DNA of 20,913 nt from a virus. The notes below the pieces were generated by a model that saw only the letters and a list, made by a program, of their open reading frames with translations, ran no database searches and was not told where the DNA came from. The stretch lies in the IMG/VR virus record IMGVR_UViG_3300032046_000261, positions 1 through 20,913 of that record; one strand, given 5' to 3'. A program made the translations under genes and the position numbers. Shown here one piece after another: positions 8,010-14,583 of the stretch. The stretch's first letter is position 1; each line of letters opens with the position of its first letter.

Positions 8010-8047
8010 GTGTCAGCGTACTCTTTGAAGTACCAATCCAAGTTGGA

Positions 8048-9220
8048 TCAGTAAAATTTCAAAGTGCTGCTGTCGATACCAACCTTCGACAGATAGTCAG
8101 CTGCGTTACCGAAGCTGTTTGCTGTGTTAGTAAGTTCCAAGTATCCATAACGTGTCATGAACGAAACAACAGGCTCGAAAGTCTGTGGATCCATAACTGG
8201 ACCAACGCTCATTAGCGGAATGTATGGGCAGTAATAAGCTGCCGCATCAGTTTCGGTAGGACCCTTGTAACCGATAAGAACTGCTTCACCGTCACCGGCG
8301 TACTGGTTTACATAAACGCGCATTGTGCTGTTCAATGTACCAACAAACTTTGTGTTTGTAGGTGCTTCGAATGTACCTTCTGTGGTACGTGCAAACGACG
8401 ATGTAGTAGCTGTCTGAAGAATTGTCAACGCTGTTGGCGAAACAACTGCCCAGTTAGCAGCACCACGACGTGTACGTGCAGCAATCAAGTTAGCTTGCTG
8501 GTTGATCATGACTGCAAGAGCAGCCATTTCGTCACCAACATATGTAGCTGTACCAGATACAGCAGCTTGGTTGAATGTAGTTGGGGCAACCGGTACCAAG
8601 CTTGATAGCTTGAATAACATTTCTTGGTCGATTTCAACTGTGATTTCTTGTGCAAGAGCTTGCATGATTTCTGCTTCGATATCAATACCGTGAATGGCAT
8701 TAGCGTCTTGTGCAGCCTCGAAAGTCCAACGAGCCGACAACTTACGTGTCTTGGCTTCGACGGTTTCCTTCAAGATTTGGATGCTCATCTTGTTTCCTGG
8801 AACGCCTTCTAGACGTGCTGTAGAAGCAGCACCTGGATCAGCAACAACTTCGTTACCCGAATATGCCTTAGCAATTTCGAATGGACCAAGTGCTTCTGTA
8901 CCAGCTGTTACACCAGCAGCGGTGTTAGCGTAGCGAACGCGCAATGTGTGGATCTGACCAACTGGACCGGTCATAGGCTGAACACCCATGATTTCGTTCG
9001 CAATAACGGTCGGCATAACACGACGGATAAGTGGTAGCATGACCTTGTTTAGTACAGCGATGTTACCAGATTGTGTGGCTCCAGCAGTAGCCGATTCAGC
9101 CAAGTAACGACGAGTGTTTTCAAACACGACGTCCATGGACTGTCTACGGGTTCCTGAGAGACCTTCTAAAAGGGCTTGTTTGGTAGCGCCCCAGTTCGAT
9201 TCAAATAGCTTTGTTGCCAT
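8048..9220 (-). CDS. gp23: Major capsid protein, T4 gp23 family
   Basis: 390 residues, shorter than T4 gp23 (521). Family hallmarks: LIRRVMPTVIANEIMGVQPM (64-83) with GPVGQIHTLRVRY (85-97), KTRKLSARWTFEAAQDANAI (157-176) leading into the EIMQALAQEI helix, and YYCPYIPLMSVGPVMDPQTF with SFMTRYGY near the C-terminus. It forms the hexameric capsid lattice around the gp22 core and is trimmed by gp21. The protease site rule (I/L)-x-E is met in the N-terminal part at L40-A41-E42 and at L17-L18-E19; which is used is not known. Start: ATG with AGGAG upstream, 16 bases after the gp22 stop. The last codons use AAA TTT, unlike AAG/TTC just before, and appear to have been supplied by the adjacent HNH insertion. 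A vertex protein gp24 is not seen here. Confidence 0.97.
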   Translation of the reverse strand: MATKLFESNWGATKQALLEGLSGTRRQSMDVVFENTRRYLAESATAGATQSGNIAVLNKVMLPLIRRVMPTVIANEIMGVQPMTGPVGQIHTLRVRYANTAAGVTAGTEALGPFEIAKAYSGNEVVADPGAASTARLEGVPGNKMSIQILKETVEAKTRKLSARWTFEAAQDANAIHGIDIEAEIMQALAQEITVEIDQEMLFKLSSLVPVAPTTFNQAAVSGTATYVGDEMAALAVMINQQANLIAARTRRGAANWAVVSPTALTILQTATTSSFARTTEGTFEAPTNTKFVGTLNSTMRVYVNQYAGDGEAVLIGYKGPTETDAAAYYCPYIPLMSVGPVMDPQTFEPVVSFMTRYGYLELTNTANSFGNAADYLSKVGIDSSTLKFY

Positions 9221-9236
9221 TGTAAGTTTCTCCTAA

Positions 9237-10355
9237 TTACTTTCTAATTCCGGCTAAGGACAAAATATGTTTTAACTCTGAAGAATCGCTAGACTCTTCC
9301 TCTTGAGTGACCTTCACTCTATCACCTGTCTTGGCTGACAATGTCGCCTCAGTTAACTGTGTCTTTGCAAACTCAGGTTTACGTACAGCGGCTTCATTTA
9401 GAACGCTTGGCAGATACTTGTTGTATGCACCTTGCAAATTCTTAGTGTTAACCGATTCAAGCAATTCTTTCATTACAGCTTTCTTGTCCTTCGACAATGG
9501 TGCTAGTAACTCTCCCATGACTTTCTGTCTTTCGACTAGATCTTGAGTTGCTTTCAACTTGGTATCTAATCCTTCCATGAGCCCTCTGCTCTTCTTAACA
9601 GATTCGTTAAGTGTTGCAAGTTGCGCATTCTTGGCTTCAAGTACCTTTTGCATCTTCTTAAGTTCTGTACCTTCATTTAGGTACGAGGTCATGAATTCTG
9701 CTGCGTGAGCTTCAAAAATCTTACGTCCAAAATCGTTCTCGCGGGCAACACGAATGTCTTCCTTGAATTGACCAATTTCAGAACGGAGAGTCTTTTCAAT
9801 GTTAGACTCGATAATCTGAGCTGCACGCTTGATAAACTGTGCCTTTGTTTCCTGTAGCTTCTGCTTACCTTCGGTAACCATCTTGACTTTTTGTTCCACT
9901 AACGACTTCTTGTCTGCACGGAACTCGCGAATTTCTTCGGCAAGTTGCTTCAACAGAAAGTTTTCTAGCTTTCCAAAATTTTCCTTCATTGCCTTCTTTT
10001 CGGCATAGAATTCTTTCATTTCTTTTGCTACAGCTTCTGTAATAAATGTGTTTAGCATCTTTGTGTGTTCAACGACCTTGCCCTTGTAGGCAACACGTTC
10101 TGCGACAAGTTTTCTCTTATCTTCGGCGAATTCTTCGAGTTCAACGCGGACTTTGTCTGTTAAAAAACGATCCATTGATTCAACTAGAACACCCTTGTCG
10201 TGTTCGAACTTACGAGCAAACTCCTCACGGAGTACAGCAGCAACTTCTTCACGAGCTTCGGTTAGTCTAGATTCCCACAAGCCAACAATCTGACTTCTAG
10301 TTTCTTCGGATAATCCAACGCTTTCGCTCAAGATCTCATCAATTTTCTTTGCCAT
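9237..10355 (-). CDS. gp22: Prohead scaffold (core) protein, T4 gp22 family
   Basis: 372 residues, almost entirely helical and highly charged, with long coiled-coil heptads of Lys/Glu from about 20 to 295 and a C-terminal segment ending SSELKHILSLAGIRK, similar to the conserved end of T4-like scaffolds. It builds the core around which gp23 assembles and is later degraded by gp21. It sits between protease and capsid genes, as in T4. Several (I/L)-x-E tripeptides suit gp21 cleavage. Start: ATG with a strong AAGGGGAA ribosome site, 12 bases after the gp21 stop. Confidence 0.93.
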   Translation of the reverse strand: MAKKIDEILSESVGLSEETRSQIVGLWESRLTEAREEVAAVLREEFARKFEHDKGVLVESMDRFLTDKVRVELEEFAEDKRKLVAERVAYKGKVVEHTKMLNTFITEAVAKEMKEFYAEKKAMKENFGKLENFLLKQLAEEIREFRADKKSLVEQKVKMVTEGKQKLQETKAQFIKRAAQIIESNIEKTLRSEIGQFKEDIRVARENDFGRKIFEAHAAEFMTSYLNEGTELKKMQKVLEAKNAQLATLNESVKKSRGLMEGLDTKLKATQDLVERQKVMGELLAPLSKDKKAVMKELLESVNTKNLQGAYNKYLPSVLNEAAVRKPEFAKTQLTEATLSAKTGDRVKVTQEEESSDSSELKHILSLAGIRK

Positions 10356-10367
10356 CTTGAGTTCCCC

Positions 10368-11009
10368 TTAAATTTTTAACTCTTTAATAAATCTTTGAAT
10401 GTCTTTAGCAAGTTGTTTCTGTGCAGAGGCCTCTGTTAATGCATACCTTGCGGTATCCATAACATTATGACCACCCCTCATGTTATAAAGACTTTCATAA
10501 ATTGTTCTCGGAAACGCATTTGGTGCGCTTGGTTGCGCCACAATGTCAACAGTAATAATTTCAAAATCTGAAACTGCACCATCATCACCAACGTTTCCAG
10601 AACCACGGGAAGATACACCCAACTTTGCGCCCGACTGCAACAGTGTCTTTACAATGCCGCCCATCGGAGTTGGAACAATCTTCAACTTTCCGTATCCGTC
10701 TGCACCATCCATCCACATTTCTGTAATGAGGTGACTTACACGATCTAAGTTAATAGAAAGCTCTTCCGGATGGTCGAGCTCGCCCATAACTGATTGACCT
10801 GTACTTAATTTTTCAGTAATTGAATTTACAGCCCTGGCAATTTCACGAACAGGATAAACACGCTGGTTCTGGTTTCTTACGTCACCCTGAATAAAGATCC
10901 CTTTCATGCAGAGATCTTTACCGCCAGTCATTTTGTTATCTTCTTCAAGAAGTTGAACGTGTGCCTTGTCAAATGACAAGAACTCGTACAATTTATTTGC
11001 CATGGTCAC
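10368..11009 (-). CDS. gp21: Prohead maturation protease, T4 gp21 family
   Basis: 213 residues, close to T4 gp21 (212). A serine protease of the herpesvirus-assemblin-like fold by family. The likely catalytic His is H80 in GELDHPEEL and the Ser is in GVSSRGSG (S133/S134). NQNQRVYP (46-53) and the VDIVAQPSAPNAFP stretch are further hallmarks. It cleaves gp22, gp23 and other core proteins after (I/L)-x-E, then itself. Two starts are possible: GTG at 11009 (AAGGA seven bases upstream, better spacing) and ATG at 11003 (MANK...); the GTG start is preferred on spacing. It lies 11 bases after the acidic core gene and 13 before gp22. Confidence 0.95.
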   Translation of the reverse strand: MTMANKLYEFLSFDKAHVQLLEEDNKMTGGKDLCMKGIFIQGDVRNQNQRVYPVREIARAVNSITEKLSTGQSVMGELDHPEELSINLDRVSHLITEMWMDGADGYGKLKIVPTPMGGIVKTLLQSGAKLGVSSRGSGNVGDDGAVSDFEIITVDIVAQPSAPNAFPRTIYESLYNMRGGHNVMDTARYALTEASAQKQLAKDIQRFIKELKI

Positions 11010-11019
11010 TGTTTATTCC

Positions 11020-12027
11020 TTAAGCTGGCTTCTTTGTTAGAGGAGACTTAGTAAATCCTGGACCTGCAGCCTTGCCGCCAGTGAACTTAGGTGTTGTATC
11101 GGCCTTTACACCAGAATTCTTAGGAGCAACATTTACGTTGTCTGTAGGTGTATCGTTCTTGGCTGAATCACCATTATACTTTCCATATTCTCCACCAGTT
11201 CCACCATTGCCGCCAATTTTGGTCGGGCTTCCACCGTAGTCCTTACGTGCAGGAATATTAGTGTATGGTGACTTGTTTTGTTCAGCACCTAGTGGTGTAT
11301 TCTTACCGGTACCAACTAGTTTTGCTGTGCCGCGCTGGCCGGTATCAGGTGTCTTGTTTAGAAACTTTGTTTCTTCAGCAACCTTATTACCTTGCTTCTT
11401 AGCTTGTGGAGCTACTGCTAGCTTGCCTTTAGCTTGCTTCTCGAACATAGTTGCGACAACTTCGCCTACAACTTTTTCTTCTGCGCTGCCGCCGAAGTCT
11501 GGCATACCACCAGCATCAGCCATTTCGTCCCCGCCCATATCCATATCATCGCCAGGCATTTCATCACCTAGATCAGCATGGTTAGGCTCTTGCATTTCTT
11601 CGCCCATTAGTGCGTCGAATTCTGCGCGGAGTTCAGCAAGTTGCGACTCTAGATCTTCAACGCGCTCTTCGGTGGTTCCTTCTCCGCCTTCGTCGCCGCC
11701 GAAAGCATCTTCATCACCCTCGTCACCTTCGTCATCTGAATCATCATCAGAACCGGCTTCGCCGTCATTCTCTTCATCGGATTCTACTTCACTTTCATCA
11801 GATGAAATTTCATCTGTGAAATCTTTATTTGGCTCACCACCAACTTCATCGGATTCATCAAGTTCATCTTTTTCGTCGGTATCATCGACATCTTCCTCGT
11901 CGACAATACTTTCGTAAATGGTACGTGCTTTCTCTACAATGATTTGATGGAGAAGTTCAGCGGCCTGGTCCGAATCTTCGCTTAATAGCAGATCCAGTAC
12001 CTTCTCAAGCTTTTGTTGTTTTGACAT
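11020..12027 (-). CDS. Acidic prohead core protein, gp68-like
   Basis: 335 residues from ATG at 12027. This start is chosen because AAGGAG lies nine bases before it; a TTG six bases further upstream is too close to that site. Residues 1-50 form a helical LEKVLDLLLSEDS...LLHQIIVEKARTIYESIV segment resembling the N-terminus of T4-like gp68 prohead core proteins. A very acidic tract follows (about 45-125, mostly Asp/Glu/Ser/Gly), then a helix with VEDLESQLAELRAEFDALM, a Met/Asp/Gly-rich stretch and a basic, Gly/Pro/Asn-rich disordered tail. Position just before gp21 matches gp68 in T4. The long acidic and basic tracts are far larger than in T4 gp68 (141 residues), so it may be a fused or expanded core protein. 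Role in prohead core inferred. Confidence 0.72.
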   Translation of the reverse strand: MSKQQKLEKVLDLLLSEDSDQAAELLHQIIVEKARTIYESIVDEEDVDDTDEKDELDESDEVGGEPNKDFTDEISSDESEVESDEENDGEAGSDDDSDDEGDEGDEDAFGGDEGGEGTTEERVEDLESQLAELRAEFDALMGEEMQEPNHADLGDEMPGDDMDMGGDEMADAGGMPDFGGSAEEKVVGEVVATMFEKQAKGKLAVAPQAKKQGNKVAEETKFLNKTPDTGQRGTAKLVGTGKNTPLGAEQNKSPYTNIPARKDYGGSPTKIGGNGGTGGEYGKYNGDSAKNDTPTDNVNVAPKNSGVKADTTPKFTGGKAAGPGFTKSPLTKKPA

Positions 12028-12060
12028 GCCCAATCTCTCCTTGATTAGTTAATTTTCAAT

Positions 12061-12190
12061 ATACCATTTATTGGTATTCTGTGTATTTAACTCGGAGATG
12101 GGTAATATAGGTGGAAATGGCCATAAAAGAGCCACTTTTTGAAATTACAGATTTATAGCTTTTATTTAGCCTCGGTTGAGCTAAGATAAA
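12061..12190 (-). other. Intergenic spacer with hairpins and a weak late-promoter match
   Basis: The only sizeable gap inside the head block. Minus-strand TATAAATC (12151-12158), one base off the late consensus, could drive the core, protease, scaffold and capsid genes. Hairpins: ATACCA/TGGTAT (12061-12066 and 12072-12077), and TTAGC/GCTAA with an inner GA/TC pairing near 12165-12185. Neither has a U-run on the minus strand. Confidence 0.3.
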
Positions 12191-12198
12191 AAACTACT

Positions 12199-12414
12199 TT
12201 ATAGGCCACCCTCGGGTGCGGCAGCCTGACCATACATATCGGGAAGAAACTCTAAATGTTGGGCTTTTTCATACTTTTCAGCATCACGGGCTTTCCTTAA
12301 TTTTTGAATATGGAGCATAGTAAGTCGTGGACGGCGAGTGTCATCCATATGTGCTTTACCATATTCATCATCGGCAGGATCATAAAATTCAACGAGCATT
12401 TCAGAGGCTTTCAT
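12199..12414 (-). CDS. Small head-region protein, 71 aa
   Basis: Start taken as ATG at 12414, five bases past the stop of the gene before it; an upstream in-frame TTG at 12435 overlaps that gene and has no ribosome site. Charged and helical: MKASEMLVEFYDPADDEY, then MDDTRRPRLTMLHIQKLRKARD and a LEFLPDMYG segment. The RRPRLTMLHIQKLRKARD pattern recalls small conserved proteins found between portal and protease genes of marine T4-like phages, the place gp67 occupies in T4, but it lacks the acidic tail of T4 gp67. A role in the prohead core or portal region is inferred from position alone. Confidence 0.65.
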   Translation of the reverse strand: MKASEMLVEFYDPADDEYGKAHMDDTRRPRLTMLHIQKLRKARDAEKYEKAQHLEFLPDMYGQAAAPEGGL

Positions 12415-12418
12415 AGTT

Positions 12419-12859
12419 TTATTTATCTCTAACAAATGTATATAATTCCTCGAACCTGCCGTCTTGCACGTTTTTTAATTTATATCCATTAATCTTAGAT
12501 GCTAACTTTGTATATAATTGCCCACGATTGCCGTCTGCTTTAACTGCCGTAAAATCTATTTCATCGGGAGCATAGTCAATAATCATATCTTTAACACAAT
12601 CAATTACAAATGCAAAAACCTGCATTTGTGATCCCGAACCTGTTTTATCATAACTGTTAGATTTACCGCCGTTAGTTTTCTCTGAGAATTCAATCATGGC
12701 AATTTTTTTATTTCTATCATCAGTGCTTATGTGTCCCATAAACACTACTTCCCGACTGCCAATTGTTGCCTTTATAACCACACCGGAAGGGGTAGATTTT
12801 ATTACCTGCCGATCGACTACTGTATTAAAACTTTCCCCTATAATTTCTAGAAAATTCAT
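12419..12859 (-). CDS. Conserved-looking phage protein, 146 aa, unknown function
   Basis: A soluble alpha/beta protein starting MNFLEIIGESFN, with strands VVIKATIGSREVVFMGHI (28-45) and IAMIEFSEKT, a VFAFVIDCVKDMI helix (about 80-92) and a C-terminal motif ADGNRGQLYTKLASKINGY. The layout (strands, helix, an R-x-x-LY motif, then a Gly-Tyr strand) loosely recalls acetyltransferase-like folds, but I see no acetyl-CoA loop that would settle this. It starts 2 bases past the portal stop and ends 4 bases before the next start, so it is translated with the head genes. No recognised function. Confidence 0.65.
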   Translation of the reverse strand: MNFLEIIGESFNTVVDRQVIKSTPSGVVIKATIGSREVVFMGHISTDDRNKKIAMIEFSEKTNGGKSNSYDKTGSGSQMQVFAFVIDCVKDMIIDYAPDEIDFTAVKADGNRGQLYTKLASKINGYKLKNVQDGRFEELYTFVRDK

Positions 12860-12861
12860 TA

Positions 12862-14583
12862 TTATCCACCAAAGTTATCAACTTCGGCATCTGTGGCGCC
12901 CACATCCGCACCCGGTTCCATAGATCCGTCGTCTACAGTATCATCTTCGGGTGCCATATCATCGATGCCAGAACTTGTTATACCGACGTCAGATAGTCCA
13001 GCTGGTGCTGAACCACCAGCGCCGCCTGCTTCAGGCGCAAATGTTTTAGTTAGGCGACTACGCTCTTCTTTCCACATACGCTCATTTTCAGCAAGTTGTT
13101 CTTCAGACCAACCGAGATATGTCTTGAGAATAAATCTCTTAGACACAAAGGAAATATCTGTTAATGCCGTAAATGTATTAATGCGAGCTGAGTCTAACTC
13201 TAACTGGCGATATTCAGAGAATGATTGCGGTGGTGTAAATTCGAGTTCAAATAAACTATTGTCAATTGTAATACCACGGTGCTTCAAGAATAACTTAAAC
13301 TCGAGGTCAATCGGTTCAATAACCTGTTGCTGGTAACGAGAAACAACTTTAGCAAATCTAAATTCTTGAATAAAAGCTGTACCTACACGACCATCGTTCA
13401 CTGCGGCAGTACCGTCCTCCGGACCTGTCGGCAAATACGAACTAGGAACTCCAAGTGCTCGTAACATTTTGTTATTGAAATAACGCAGGTCGTCAATATC
13501 GCCCAAGTTTTCCCCGCCTGGAAGAACCTCGACTTTAGATCCACGGCCTTCACTAGTTACAGCAAAGAAATAGTCTTCCAAGATAGACATAGGATTGTAC
13601 GTAGAATCTGTAACGTTAGCGCCGCCGCCAGTTCTACTTGGAATACGTTTTTGCTGTACTTCGTAACGGATACGTTCAAGATACTGTTGTGCCTTGTTAG
13701 GTGGCATAGTACCGACGTCAATAAAGAATACACGACGCTCTGGAGCACGGTGTACACGATAAATTAAGATAGCATCTTCAAGCAATTCTTTCTGCTTGTA
13801 AACCTTATAAATTTGCTCCAGAATACTAAGGCCGAAGGGCCATGCAGCATTCATACCGTCTGTGAGCGATAATTGCACAATATGTTCGGCATCTACAGCC
13901 GTAGCACCACCATCTTGATAGTTAGCTGTACCGGCACCGCCATAACCACCGGAGACATAATTCATATTTCCCTGCATTGGAGGGGAAAATACGATACTAT
14001 TGGATCCAAATGCTTCGTTAGAAAGCTTATTAAGTTGATTAGTTGCAACTAAGCTCTTCATATTAAGGTCGATGTCTTTAACAAAGTAACTTTCAATCTT
14101 CTTACCATCACTTTCGTTTACAATAACCTTTTCAACCTTAGCAGGATCTACCCAATAAAGTTTAAAAGTCTCAGGATCACGAATAAAGAACTGATCACCG
14201 TAAATTAATGTAGAACGGAACATTCTCCACAGACGGCGAGTCAATTTATTTAATCTAACCCATTGACCTAATGTCTTTTCAAGAATTTGAATTTCAGATG
14301 GGGTAGGATCGTCGTTAAATTTAATAATTAGAGGTAACTTTGTTACTTCGTCTGGTTCTGTACCAAAATCTGCAATTGTGTCAACAGCAGCACTAATTTC
14401 ATGATCATAATTCATTTGATCATAGACTGCATATCTTTGCAATCTATCTGGAGGTCCGGAATATACTTCTGGAAGCCAGTTACTATACTTGGCCGTCGAT
14501 GCATATGCAGATGTGCTATCAATTGCTCGCTGTGCAACAGGTAAGACCGAATTAACGGGGCGAAAAAACTTCTTCCAAGTCAT
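12862..14583 (-). CDS. gp20: Portal vertex protein, T4 gp20 family
   Basis: 573 residues; T4 gp20 has 524. Hallmarks: an N-terminal YDQMNYDHEISAAVDTIADF segment, IYGDQFFIRDPETFKLYWVDP, the helical stem region with EDAILIYRVHRAPERRVFFIDVG and LERIRYEVQQKR, and the crown signature LPGGENLGDIDDLRYFNNKM followed by ALGVPSSYLP. A dodecameric ring at one capsid vertex: DNA entry, core initiation and neck attachment. The C-terminal tail is acidic, Gly/Ala-rich and probably disordered. Its ATG overlaps the previous gene's stop by 4 bases (ATGA), so translation is coupled. A TATAAATA within the upstream gene may give extra transcription. Confidence 0.96.
   Translation of the reverse strand: MTWKKFFRPVNSVLPVAQRAIDSTSAYASTAKYSNWLPEVYSGPPDRLQRYAVYDQMNYDHEISAAVDTIADFGTEPDEVTKLPLIIKFNDDPTPSEIQILEKTLGQWVRLNKLTRRLWRMFRSTLIYGDQFFIRDPETFKLYWVDPAKVEKVIVNESDGKKIESYFVKDIDLNMKSLVATNQLNKLSNEAFGSNSIVFSPPMQGNMNYVSGGYGGAGTANYQDGGATAVDAEHIVQLSLTDGMNAAWPFGLSILEQIYKVYKQKELLEDAILIYRVHRAPERRVFFIDVGTMPPNKAQQYLERIRYEVQQKRIPSRTGGGANVTDSTYNPMSILEDYFFAVTSEGRGSKVEVLPGGENLGDIDDLRYFNNKMLRALGVPSSYLPTGPEDGTAAVNDGRVGTAFIQEFRFAKVVSRYQQQVIEPIDLEFKLFLKHRGITIDNSLFELEFTPPQSFSEYRQLELDSARINTFTALTDISFVSKRFILKTYLGWSEEQLAENERMWKEERSRLTKTFAPEAGGAGGSAPAGLSDVGITSSGIDDMAPEDDTVDDGSMEPGADVGATDAEVDNFGG

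Noticed and set aside
11261-11917. Long plus-strand frame (218 codons) opposite the acidic core gene
   Set aside because: It is the antisense of the Asp/Glu/Ser tract and gives a low-complexity Ser/Pro protein; no ribosome site, and it lies inside a well-supported gene.
12108-12142. Plus-strand hairpin TGGC/GCCA followed by CTTTTT, terminator-like
   Set aside because: No plus-strand gene lies upstream to be terminated, and the stem is only 4 bp.
12420-12428. AGATAAATA late-promoter match before the 71-residue gene
   Set aside because: It is made by the last codons of the preceding gene (AGA GAT AAA TAA) and sits only 6 bases before the next start, so chance is more likely.
12893-13336. 147-codon plus-strand frame within gp20
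   Set aside because: Antisense of the Gly/Ala/Asp-rich portal tail; no start signals, while gp20 is unmistakable.
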